Of a stretch of DNA of 53,082 bases, positions 24,083 through 32,277 are shown piece by piece (position 1 is the first letter of the stretch; each line of letters begins with the position of its first letter). A model generated the notes under the pieces. It worked only from the letters and a program-made list of their open reading frames with translations, was not told the origin of the DNA and did not search any database. The stretch is from Alistipes sp. Its GTDB lineage: Bacteria > Bacteroidota > Bacteroidia > Bacteroidales > Rikenellaceae. The stretch is from positions 1 to 53,082 of the forward strand of contig JAFLRT010000005.1 of assembly GCA_022511295.1 (NCBI GenBank), in the 5' to 3' direction. Both the position numbers and the translations under genes were made by a program.

Positions 24083-25355
24083 CTGCCACGACCTTTATTT
24101 TGTCTATGCGCCGTCCGTCGAGCGCCTCGACAGTGAATGTAAGACCGTGCGACTTGACCGTATCGCCCTTCTTGAGAAAATCGCGTTTCAGTTCGAGCAT
24201 AAGTCCTGCCAGCGTCTCGGCTCTGCCCTGTACATCGGCAAAGGTATCCTCCTCCAAATCGAGTACGCGCTCGAAATCGACTATATGGCTCTTGCCGTCA
24301 AAGAGATATGTCTTGTCGTTGAGACGCTTGTAGAACGATTCGTCGGTGTCGCTCTCATCCTTTATCTCGCCCACGACCTCCTCCAATATATCCTCCAGTG
24401 AGAGCAGACCCTGCGTTGCTCCATATTCATCCACGACGATTGCCATATGCACCTTGTGTGCGCGGAACTCCTCCAAAAGGTCGTCAATCTTCTTGTGTAC
24501 GGGGACGAAGTAGGCTTTGCGCATAAGTCTCTGCCAGCCGAAATCGGCCCCCTCCTTGATATATGGAAGCAGGTCCTTGACGTAGAGCGTGCCTTTGATA
24601 TGGTCGGGGTCTTCGTCGCAGACGGGTATGCGCGAATACCCCGATTCGATTATAACCCTCTTCACCTCATCGAAGTCTGCCGTGAGGTCTACCGAGGTGA
24701 TATCCACTCTCGAGTGCATAATCTCCTCTACCTCGGTATTTCCGAACTTGACTATGCCCGAGAGCATCTTATGCTCCTCGCTTGACGCCGTGTCCGTCAT
24801 TCCTACAGCATCTGCCAACTCCTCGATAGAGATATTCTCCTCGGCGCGTGCGGCCGCCATCTCGTTTATGCGGCTGCCGGTTCGTATCAAAATATAGGAG
24901 AGAGGGTAGAATATCCACCGCAGAACCGCTATCGGTCGTGCCAGCACCATCGCCACTCTGCGATACGACCCCTGTGCGAATATTTTGGGTATAATCTCGC
25001 CGAAGAGCAGCAGCAGAAAGGTCAGCACAACGCTCTTGAAGAGGAACCCGAAGCGGTTGAATGTAAATATATCCGAGAGAATATCGGCCGAGAGGATAAC
25101 GATGCAGATATTGATAAGATTATTGACGATGAGAATCGTAGCCAACAGACGGTCCACATTTCCCAGAAGTTTGAGCGTCGTAGCCGCTGCGAGCGAGTGC
25201 GACTCCTTGAGTTCGCGTATATCGTTGTGCGTGAGCGAGAAAAAAGCGACTTCGGCCGCTGAGACCATAGCCGATACTGCCAGCAGTACGACCGTTATGG
25301 CCAACTTCAGCCACGTTGCCGCCTCAAATCCGTTGTATACTATCGCACCGTCCAA
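24075..25355 (-). CDS. gldE: GldE-like CNNM/CBS-domain membrane protein
   Basis: 426 residues: a DUF21/CNNM transmembrane domain with about four helices (residues 15-165, including SAMVSAAEVAFFSL and FGEIIPKIFA), two CBS repeats (about 205-330, MHSRVDITSVD and VDEYGATQGLLSLEDILEE) and a C-terminal CorC/HlyC domain (FDGKSHIVDFERVL onward). This matches GldE, named for gliding in Flavobacterium but widespread in non-gliding Bacteroidota, where it may act in Mg/Co transport or lipoprotein traffic. It lies 33 bases after ftsZ and overlaps the next gene. gldD, its frequent partner, is not here. Confidence 0.85.
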   Translation of the reverse strand: MDGAIVYNGFEAATWLKLAITVVLLAVSAMVSAAEVAFFSLTHNDIRELKESHSLAAATTLKLLGNVDRLLATILIVNNLINICIVILSADILSDIFTFNRFGFLFKSVVLTFLLLLFGEIIPKIFAQGSYRRVAMVLARPIAVLRWIFYPLSYILIRTGSRINEMAAARAEENISIEELADAVGMTDTASSEEHKMLSGIVKFGNTEVEEIMHSRVDITSVDLTADFDEVKRVIIESGYSRIPVCDEDPDHIKGTLYVKDLLPYIKEGADFGWQRLMRKAYFVPVHKKIDDLLEEFRAHKVHMAIVVDEYGATQGLLSLEDILEEVVGEIKDESDTDESFYKRLNDKTYLFDGKSHIVDFERVLDLEEDTFADVQGRAETLAGLMLELKRDFLKKGDTVKSHGLTFTVEALDGRRIDKIKVVADA

Positions 25356-25388
25356 GTTATGTCCGTTTTACCGGTCTTACCCGCATCG

Positions 25389-26591
25389 TTAATGTTCGCC
25401 GTTGTCGAAGAGCGTCGAATCCGATTTGCGTTTGTCTGTCTCCCGCGTCGTCTCCTGCATAAGTTCGGTGTCGGAACTGTAACCCGAGACGTTCACAATA
25501 ATATTATAGTTGCGTCGCTGGAATGCCGGCGTATTTTTTATTGTGTCGATATCGACATAGCGGTTGCGCCGTGTGCCGAGAACCACGATACCCTTGTCGT
25601 TGCGGCTGTGCGTCTCCTCGAAGTTGGTTGCAACGAGCATCATCTCTACCTCTTCGCCCAGTTCCGGCTTCTCGGTCGTACCCCAGATGATATTTATTCC
25701 GTCACCGCCGTTTACCGGACCTGCCGCATCGTGAATCGCTTTCAGCACCTGCGTGGTCTGCTCTAAAGTGAAACTGTTGTCAAACGATGACGATGAGATA
25801 TTTATAATGGCGTCGCGCGCGCCTGTTATGGGTCGCTCCATAAGAGGCGAGTTGAGCGCGCGTGTTATAAGTTCCTCGATGCGGTTTACACCCTTGGCAC
25901 GAGCCACACTCATATGTACCCTGCCGCTGTTGAGCAGCACGTTTCTTACATCGGCGAAATCGACATTGTGCTTTCCCGGTATCATAATCAACTCGGCGAT
26001 GCCCTTTGCCGCGAGTGTCAAAGTCTCATCTGCCTTGCTGAAAGCGTCGTTGGCCGAGAGATTGCCGTATATTTTGGCGATGGTATCGTTCTCGATTATC
26101 AGTATCGAATCGACATATTTCGACAACTCCTCGATTCCGGCTGCTGCCTGTTTTATTCGTTTGGGACCCTCGAATGAGAAAGGCGTGGTAACGATGGCAA
26201 CGGTGAGTATATCCATCTCGCGTGCGAGTTTGGCTATTGCGGGCGATGCTCCGGTACCCGTGCCGCCGCCCATTCCTGCGGTGAGGAAGAGCATCTTGGT
26301 GCCGAGAGAGTTGAAACTCTCGCGTATGGCGTCGAGCGCCTCTATGGCCTTGGCACGCCCAACTTTGGGGTCATTGCCCGCACCAAGACCGTCGCCCATG
26401 ACAATCTTGCGTTTTATGCGGCTCCTGTTCAGTGCCTGTTTGTCGGTGTTGCATATCATAAAATTAACACCGGTTATGCCCTGCTCATACATATAGTCTA
26501 CGGCATTACCGCCACCGCCGCCTATACCCGCAACGGTTATTATGGATGGTATGCCCTTATCTGCGCGCAACTCGTTAAGTGAATCTTCCAT
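25389..26591 (-). CDS. ftsZ: Cell division protein FtsZ
   Basis: Tubulin-like GTPase that forms the division ring. The GTP-binding signature AGMGGGTGTGASPAIA is at about residues 105-120, with GIGGGGGNAV near residue 23 and the T7-loop region NVDFADVRNVL near 210. The globular domain ends around residue 335. NTPAFQRRN (about 352-360) resembles the C-terminal peptide that binds FtsA and other partners. Here it follows the globular domain almost without the usual disordered linker, and about 39 more residues come after it. The gene follows ftsA after a purine-rich 171-base spacer. Confidence 0.95.
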   Translation of the reverse strand: MEDSLNELRADKGIPSIITVAGIGGGGGNAVDYMYEQGITGVNFMICNTDKQALNRSRIKRKIVMGDGLGAGNDPKVGRAKAIEALDAIRESFNSLGTKMLFLTAGMGGGTGTGASPAIAKLAREMDILTVAIVTTPFSFEGPKRIKQAAAGIEELSKYVDSILIIENDTIAKIYGNLSANDAFSKADETLTLAAKGIAELIMIPGKHNVDFADVRNVLLNSGRVHMSVARAKGVNRIEELITRALNSPLMERPITGARDAIINISSSSFDNSFTLEQTTQVLKAIHDAAGPVNGGDGINIIWGTTEKPELGEEVEMMLVATNFEETHSRNDKGIVVLGTRRNRYVDIDTIKNTPAFQRRNYNIIVNVSGYSSDTELMQETTRETDKRKSDSTLFDNGEH

Positions 26592-26762
26592 TATCCGGTT
26601 CCTCTCTTTTCTTTATACTCTCTTGCTTACTTGCTCTCTAATCCTGCCTTTTTGCTCTCCGGCTTTCGTATACTGCTCTTGTATCTTTGCTCTCTTGTCC
26701 TGCCTTCTTGTCTTGCCTTCCTGTCCTGCTCTCCTGATGTTGCTCTCATTTGCGATTGCAAA
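26592..26762. other. Purine-rich spacer between ftsA and ftsZ
   Basis: On the coding (minus) strand the spacer opens with the hairpin ATTTGC-AATC-GCAAAT (26762-26747). About 150 bases follow that are overwhelmingly A and G, with loose repeats such as GGAAGGCAAGACAAGAAGG, GAGAGCAAAGATACAAG and GAGAGCAAGTAAGCAAGAG, up to the ftsZ start. It resembles the spacer at 8099-8303. No convincing promoter box was found in it. Confidence 0.6.
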
Positions 26763-28349
26763 TCAAATCTCGTCTTTGTCTTTGCCATCGACAAAGTATT
26801 CATCTCTGTCGCCGGACTCCATATCGCTGAATGACGGGTCTTCATCCTCGCCGCTGCTCGCGATTGTATCGCGCAGCATATCCACACCGCGACCTAACAG
26901 CCCCGTCAATTTCTTCCAGCGCTCTTTCGCGGTTTTATCGCTTTTGTCTTTGACTTTGCCTTTGCCTTTGTCCTTGCCGTCATTGTCTGCGGAGTCATCC
27001 TTCTCCGGCGAATCCGGTCCCGAGACATCATCGCCGTTATCGCGGTTGTCGTCGTTTGTTTGGGTCTCCGGTCCGGTTACAACTCCGGAATCGGAATCTT
27101 CGGGTTTGGTATTGTTATTACCATTGCCTTCACGACCGCTCAACTCATCGTCCTGCGGTCCGTCGTTCACCTCTCTGACTTCGACCTCGGTTACCTTGCA
27201 GGCACCGCGCTCACAGCCCGCTATGAGCAGGGCTACCGCTCCGGTGTACTCCGGTGAATCGAGCATCTCTACCGACGCTGTGGTGATACCCTCCGTCGCT
27301 GTCGCCGTGCGTACATTCATACCTGTCAGACGTCGGAACAACTCCTCGATATCGGGCGTTGCGGCGGCACCTCCCGTGAGAACGATACCGCATGGAACGC
27401 GCTTCTCGTATCCCGACTCGCGAATCTCACCCTTTACATACTCGGCGATATCTGTCAGACGTGCCTCGATTATCGACGCCAGATTGCGTTTCATAACAAT
27501 CTTTGCCAGACTTGTCTTGCCCAACTTTATCTTGGCGGTCTCCGACACCATATCCGCTACGGCAGAGCCGCACCGTATCTTGAGTTTTTCGACCAAGTGT
27601 TCAGGTACGCCGTGTTTGTTTATATCGTTATCTATCGTACCGGCTCCGAGGGGTATCGAGGCGGCATACCTTAACAATCCTCCGCGACATACGGCTACAT
27701 CCGTCGTGGAGCCGCCTATATCTACGGCTACCGTACCCTCTCTCATCTCCTCCGGCGTAAGTATTGCGCGGGGCATTACGGCCGAATTGGAGAATATGCC
27801 GGCAAGACGTATGCCGGACTCATTGAAGACCCTCCTAAGACGGTCGAGCGGTCTCTGTTCGCTGACGATAAAGGCGAATTTGGATGACAACTGCATACCG
27901 AATGTGCCGACGGGGTTGGGGTCTTCGGCGCGTCCGTCCACAGAGTAGTGCTGTGGGAAACAATCGATTATCATCTCGCCTTCGGGTACCGTAACATGGC
28001 GCATACGCTCATGCAAAGCCTCTACATCGGCTTTCGATACCACTCCGTTGCTTTCGCTTCGCACGAAGACGTGGTCTACATAGTTCTCGTAGCGGATGAA
28101 CGACCCCGACAGACCTGCATAGGCCTCCTCGACACGTATTCCGAGCTGCTCTTCGACCTTGTCGCGCAAGGTTAAAAGCAGGTCTTTCACCTCGTTGATG
28201 TTATCGACCAACCCGTTTTCGATGCCTTTCGACGGCTCGGAAACGACCGTCTCAATATTTATGAGACCCGATTCGTTTGTCGAGCCTACCGCCATAACCA
28301 TATTCGAGTTTCCGAAATCGACGCTTACTATGTACTTTTTCGTTTTCAT
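26763..28349 (-). CDS. ftsA: Cell division protein FtsA
   Basis: 528 residues. Actin-like ATPase that ties FtsZ filaments to the membrane. The N-terminus IVSVDFGNSNMVMAVG is the first phosphate loop, VAVDIGGSTTDVAV (about 200-213) the second, and GIVLTGGAAATPDIEELF the adenosine site. The family core ends near residue 390. A long acidic and Asn/Lys-rich tail (about 390-528) contains KERWKKLTGLLGRGVDMLRD, an amphipathic helix that is probably the membrane anchor. In this protein it is followed by a further acidic stretch rather than ending the chain. Confidence 0.94.
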   Translation of the reverse strand: MKTKKYIVSVDFGNSNMVMAVGSTNESGLINIETVVSEPSKGIENGLVDNINEVKDLLLTLRDKVEEQLGIRVEEAYAGLSGSFIRYENYVDHVFVRSESNGVVSKADVEALHERMRHVTVPEGEMIIDCFPQHYSVDGRAEDPNPVGTFGMQLSSKFAFIVSEQRPLDRLRRVFNESGIRLAGIFSNSAVMPRAILTPEEMREGTVAVDIGGSTTDVAVCRGGLLRYAASIPLGAGTIDNDINKHGVPEHLVEKLKIRCGSAVADMVSETAKIKLGKTSLAKIVMKRNLASIIEARLTDIAEYVKGEIRESGYEKRVPCGIVLTGGAAATPDIEELFRRLTGMNVRTATATEGITTASVEMLDSPEYTGAVALLIAGCERGACKVTEVEVREVNDGPQDDELSGREGNGNNNTKPEDSDSGVVTGPETQTNDDNRDNGDDVSGPDSPEKDDSADNDGKDKGKGKVKDKSDKTAKERWKKLTGLLGRGVDMLRDTIASSGEDEDPSFSDMESGDRDEYFVDGKDKDEI

Positions 28350-28356
28350 AATATTT

Positions 28357-28374
28357 CACGGGCAAAGCCCCGTG
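28357..28374. other. Hairpin between ftsQ and ftsA
   Basis: CACGGG-CAAAGC-CCCGTG, in the 74-base spacer between ftsQ and ftsA. The half-motif TTCACGGGCAAAGCC also occurs at about 52551-52565 upstream of clpB. It may adjust the ratio of the two products, but no T-run follows. Confidence 0.4.
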
Positions 28375-28423
28375 CGCTGTCATCTTTATCGTTTTTATTT
28401 TTTCAACCTTTTGCAGAAAATCA

Positions 28424-29533
28424 TCAGCTTTTGCGGCAAATTACCTGCCCGTCGCACGAGATGTCGATGGTGGAGTAGTAATCCCAGCCTATATGCTTCA
28501 GCCCCTCGTTGTAGAACCGCAGCAGTTTCGCCATCTTCGCATCCGTATTCTCAATCTCGCCGAACAGAATAGTGAAATTTCCCGAGCGGGGAATCAACTC
28601 GAGGGTCAATGCTCCGCTCTCTCCGGTGGAGTCGGCTATTATCTGCACAATCTCCGAGCGCCAGAATGAGTTCTGTTCTATCTGTTCGACAAAGTTAATG
28701 AGTTTGAGGAAATCTTCATATTTTTTCTCCTCTTTTTTTATGAGTGCCAGCTGCTCGCTGCGGAGAGTGTCGATGAGTTTCATCTCATAGCGCTTGCTGC
28801 GCATCTCTCTGTTTGCTATCTCGTTTTTCAGAGCCTTCTCCTTGTCGAGATTCTCCTTGCGTACTTGGAACTTGTCCTCGCTCTCAAGGAATCTCTTTTT
28901 CACTTTGCGGCGATTTGACGCCCTGCGTTCGGAGTTAATCGCTTTATACTCTTTTCTCTTTTCCGCATACTTTATATCGAGCCGATTCACCTCTGCCATA
29001 TAGCCGTTGCTCCCCGATATAAGCGTATCGGTATAACTTCGCACCTGACCATCGAATCCGGTGGGGAAGGGCGGCGTATAACCTCCTGTAACAATAGGCA
29101 GATACACTTTCGACTCCTCGGGAGCGTGGAAAACCCGGCCGTCGGCCGTTACATAGACGTCATAGCCATCGGTCATAATCCTCGCCGACGGCTTGCGCTG
29201 CGTAACCTTTATGTATAGCACTCCGTTGGTCGAGGTGTAGGCGGTGGCCGATTTTACGAATCCGTTGCTCTCGATGCAGCGCTCGATGCCTGTGAGGTCT
29301 GCATCTTCAATGCGTGTGCCTATGGTGCCGATATTGCCATGCGACAGCCATTCGCGAACCAGCTTGTCCGTTACGAGATTGTTGTCTGCCGTGCTGTCGG
29401 CAATCTCGATGTTCAGGCTCTTTATGCTATACCCGGCAATACGCTTTCGTGAGATGCCGGCTGCGCATACTATGTAGCACAACACCAGAATCCATACGAA
29501 GATTGGAACTATGTATCGCTTCAGAACCCCCAT
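28424..29533 (-). CDS. ftsQ: Cell division protein FtsQ with a long charged helical insertion
   Basis: 369 residues. One N-terminal membrane helix (about 7-26) leads to a POTRA-like domain (35-115, ending GVLYIKVTQRKPSARIM) and then the beta domain opening (DGYDVYVTADGRVF ... VYLPIVTGG). Residues about 160-270 form a charged insertion (KYAEKRKEYKAINSERR, EKALKNEIANREMRSKRYEM, ALIKKEEKKYED) with strong coiled-coil character. The family then resumes at FLKLINFVEQIEQNSFWRSE and continues to GLKHIGWDYYSTIDISC. Typical Bacteroidales FtsQ proteins are about 240-260 residues. It links the early and late divisome in the periplasm. It overlaps nothing and follows murC by 12 bases. Confidence 0.88.
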   Translation of the reverse strand: MGVLKRYIVPIFVWILVLCYIVCAAGISRKRIAGYSIKSLNIEIADSTADNNLVTDKLVREWLSHGNIGTIGTRIEDADLTGIERCIESNGFVKSATAYTSTNGVLYIKVTQRKPSARIMTDGYDVYVTADGRVFHAPEESKVYLPIVTGGYTPPFPTGFDGQVRSYTDTLISGSNGYMAEVNRLDIKYAEKRKEYKAINSERRASNRRKVKKRFLESEDKFQVRKENLDKEKALKNEIANREMRSKRYEMKLIDTLRSEQLALIKKEEKKYEDFLKLINFVEQIEQNSFWRSEIVQIIADSTGESGALTLELIPRSGNFTILFGEIENTDAKMAKLLRFYNEGLKHIGWDYYSTIDISCDGQVICRKS

Positions 29534-29545
29534 CGTTATTTATGT

Positions 29546-30943
29546 TTATCTCGTTGTATGTTCTATACGTTTTTGTATTGCCTCTGCTATCGACTTGCAG
29601 CAGGCGTCGATATTTCCGGCACCGAAAGTTATCGTTATATCCGTATCCATCGCCGATATCAACTCGGCGAGATGCTCTCTGTCGCTGTATCGGCACGGCA
29701 CTGTAACGGCATCGCCTATCATACGGCTCGTAACACCCTCTATTGGCAGTTCGCGTGCAGGATAGATTGGCAGAAGCACCACCTCGTCGGCTAATGACAG
29801 CGCCTCGGCAAAGCCGCCGCAGAGGTCGCGCGTGCGTGTATAGAGATGCGGCTGGAATACGACCGTTATCCTGCGCCCGGGAAACATATCCCTTATCGAG
29901 GTCAGCGTCGCCGTCAGTTCGCGCGGATGATGCGCATAGTCGTCGATATAGACAGCCTGCGGCGTGTTGATATAGAACTCCATACGTCGTTTGACACCCT
30001 CGAAGTCCGCCAGAGCCTTGCGCAGCCGCTCCTCGTCGAGACTCTCGCCCAAGGCACGGGCGGCGCACCACATCATGGCGACGGCTGCGACCGAGTTCTC
30101 GATATTGAGGCGCCCGGGAGTGCCGAGAGTGCATTCCGTGATAACCCCGTCAGGCGTTACGATATCGTATGTCGAGCGTCCGCCGCCTGCGGGACGTATA
30201 TTGCACGCATGGAAGTCGCACGGCTCGTCGCACGAGTAGCGCCAAACGTCTATCGCATCGTTGTCGATTAGAATATCCACACCCTGCTTTATGACCAATG
30301 CTCCGCCGGCGTGTATCTGTCTTGCGAATTGCGTAAAAGCCTCTTTCACCGCCTCGTGGGTGCCGTAAATATCCAGATGGTCGGCATCGGCCGATGTTAT
30401 CACGGCCACATCCGGCTCAAGCCTTAAAAACGAGCGGTCGAACTCGTCAGCCTCCACCGCCATGCGTTTGCCGTCGCCCAGAACAAGATTGCTGTCGAAG
30501 TTGCGCGATATGCCGCCGAGAAAGGCGCTGCCTCCACCCGTAACCTGCGTGTTGAGCCACGACAGAAGGGTGGTGGTGGTGGTCTTGCCGTGTGTGCCGG
30601 CAACAGCCATCACATATTTGCCTCGGGTGAGGTGTCCGAGCATCTGCGAGCGTTTCTCTATGCAGAATCCGTTCTCGGTAAACCATACCATCTCGCTGTG
30701 GTCGGCAGGTACGGCAGGCGTGTATACGACCATAGTGCCGCTTTTGTCCCTGAAGGCTTCGGGGATAAGTTCTATATTGTCGTCATAGTGTATCTGCGCG
30801 CCCTCCGCCTCGAGTTGTGCCGTGAGCGCGGAGGGAGTAAGGTCATAACCTGCCACCGCCACACCCTCGTGGATGAAATAACGTGCCAGGGCGCTCATGC
30901 CTATGCCGCCGATACCCAGAAAATATACTCTTGAAAAATCCAT
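29546..30943 (-). CDS. murC: UDP-N-acetylmuramate--L-alanine ligase
   Basis: 465 residues. It adds L-alanine to UDP-MurNAc, the first amino acid of the peptidoglycan stem, in the cytoplasm. The Rossmann loop FLGIGGIGMSALA is at residues 8-20, the ATP loop AGTHGKTTTTTLL at about 117, and DDYAHHPREL lies in the C-terminal domain. The start at 30943 puts MDFSRVYFLG at the N-terminus, the usual length. A longer in-frame extension to 31336 runs through murG and is spurious. The gene is 41 bases after the murG stop. Confidence 0.96.
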   Translation of the reverse strand: MDFSRVYFLGIGGIGMSALARYFIHEGVAVAGYDLTPSALTAQLEAEGAQIHYDDNIELIPEAFRDKSGTMVVYTPAVPADHSEMVWFTENGFCIEKRSQMLGHLTRGKYVMAVAGTHGKTTTTTLLSWLNTQVTGGGSAFLGGISRNFDSNLVLGDGKRMAVEADEFDRSFLRLEPDVAVITSADADHLDIYGTHEAVKEAFTQFARQIHAGGALVIKQGVDILIDNDAIDVWRYSCDEPCDFHACNIRPAGGGRSTYDIVTPDGVITECTLGTPGRLNIENSVAAVAMMWCAARALGESLDEERLRKALADFEGVKRRMEFYINTPQAVYIDDYAHHPRELTATLTSIRDMFPGRRITVVFQPHLYTRTRDLCGGFAEALSLADEVVLLPIYPARELPIEGVTSRMIGDAVTVPCRYSDREHLAELISAMDTDITITFGAGNIDACCKSIAEAIQKRIEHTTR

Positions 30944-30984
30944 TGAAAAATCAATCTGCTGTTGGATATAAATTGTCGGTGCGC

Positions 30985-32085
30985 CTACTCCATAAGTTTT
31001 ATTATCTCGCGTGCAACTCTCTCCGCCGAGTCGTTTATGGCCAGTTTGGATATATTTTCGGATAGCGTGCCGAGTTTTTCGTTGTCGGATATCAGTTCGA
31101 GAGCCTTCGGCATAGCGCACTTCACCGCCTCGCTGTCGGCAATGGTTACCGCCGCGCCGCGATTGGAAAGAGCATTGGCATTCTTTGTCTGATGGTCTTC
31201 GGATACGTTGGGCGATGGGACGAATATCACGGGTTTTCCGGCAAGACACAACTCCGATACGGTGCAGGCGCCGCTGCGCGATATCACTAAGTCGGCCGCC
31301 GCATAGGCGTAGTCCATACGCTCGATGAAGGCGCACTGATATATGCCCTCGACGGGATGCTCGGTGATAAATCTGCGCATCTCCTCCTCATAGAACTTGC
31401 CTGTCTGCCATATAACCTGCACGGGTGCATTGCCGTAGAGTGTCGCCACCCACGACTTCATCATATTGTTGAGTGTGCGCGTGCCGAGCGAGCCGCCCAC
31501 GACAAGCAGTACGGGCAGTCTGTCCGTAAATCCGTAGTATGCCAGCGCCTCGCTGCGGTCGGTCGTCGTCTGTCCGAGATTTCCGCGCAGCGGGTTGCCG
31601 GTAAGCGTTATGCGGTCTGCGGCGAAGAACTTATCCATACCCTCGTATGCGACGCATATCTTGCGTGCCTTGCGTGCCAGCACTCTGTTCGACACTCCGG
31701 CATAGGAGTTCTGCTCTTGCAGGAGCGTCGGTATGCCGGCATTTTGTGCAGCCCAAAGTATGGGAGCGCTTGCATAGCCGCCGAATCCAGCCACTGCGTC
31801 GGGGTTGAAGTCGCGTATCACCTTGCGGGCTTTGTGCAGGCTCTTTATGATACGCCAAGGCAGAGCGAGGTTCGACAATGTAAGACGACGCTGCAAGCCC
31901 GATATTGGCAGTCCCTCGATACGATATCCGAGTGCGGGTATCTTCTCCATCTCCATTTTGCCTTCGGCACCCACGAAGAGAATCTCCACTTCGGGTCCGA
32001 GTATGCGTGTCAATGCCTCGGCAACAGCCACTGCCGGATATATATGTCCTCCTGTTCCTCCGCCGGATAATATTACTCTTTTCAT
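30985..32085 (-). CDS. murG: Undecaprenyldiphospho-muramoylpentapeptide beta-N-acetylglucosaminyltransferase
   Basis: 366 residues, a GT-B enzyme on the inner face of the cytoplasmic membrane. It converts lipid I to lipid II. The N-terminal SGGGTGGHIYPAVAVAEAL is the lipid/diphosphate loop. QEQNSYAGVSNR and the UDP-GlcNAc site (SRSGACTVSELCLAGKPVIFVPSP, DHQTKNA) are intact. It is the first gene of the minus-strand run murG-murC-ftsQ-ftsA-ftsZ and has its own promoter; the upstream dcw genes (ftsW, murD, mraY and others) are not next to it here. Confidence 0.96.
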   Translation of the reverse strand: MKRVILSGGGTGGHIYPAVAVAEALTRILGPEVEILFVGAEGKMEMEKIPALGYRIEGLPISGLQRRLTLSNLALPWRIIKSLHKARKVIRDFNPDAVAGFGGYASAPILWAAQNAGIPTLLQEQNSYAGVSNRVLARKARKICVAYEGMDKFFAADRITLTGNPLRGNLGQTTTDRSEALAYYGFTDRLPVLLVVGGSLGTRTLNNMMKSWVATLYGNAPVQVIWQTGKFYEEEMRRFITEHPVEGIYQCAFIERMDYAYAAADLVISRSGACTVSELCLAGKPVIFVPSPNVSEDHQTKNANALSNRGAAVTIADSEAVKCAMPKALELISDNEKLGTLSENISKLAINDSAERVAREIIKLME

Positions 32086-32147
32086 ACGTTTTTACACCTT
32101 GCCGATATTGCTGCGGCGCCGTTTTGCAAGTGGAATCTGCGCCCCTA

Positions 32148-32178
32148 CAAAAATAACTAATATTCCTGTAAGCGCAAA
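32148..32178 (-). promoter_or_regulatory. murG promoter
   Basis: Minus strand: TTTG (32178-32175), 19 bases, TATTTTTG (32155-32148). A full consensus match, immediately after the large inverted repeat. Confidence 0.72.
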
Positions 32179-32181
32179 ATA

Positions 32182-32230
32182 ATTGCACCCGAAAATATTT
32201 ACTTTCAAAGCGGATATTTTCGGGTGCAAT
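32182..32230. terminator. Large inverted repeat downstream of ung
   Basis: A perfect 17-base stem (ATTGCACCCGAAAATAT and its complement) with a 15-base loop, followed on the minus strand by TATTTTG. It probably ends ung transcripts just before the murG promoter. The outer arm is shared with the hairpin at 8923-8945, and both have an ATTACCACT sequence nearby. Confidence 0.65.
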
Positions 32231-32277
32231 TCCAACGGCATATTACCACTCTAACGGCGCATCGCCCTAATGACCTG

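Noticed and set aside
30944..31336. N-terminal extension of murC into murG
   Set aside because: The extension is out-of-frame murG sequence; the nucleotide-binding N-terminus of MurC begins at 30943.
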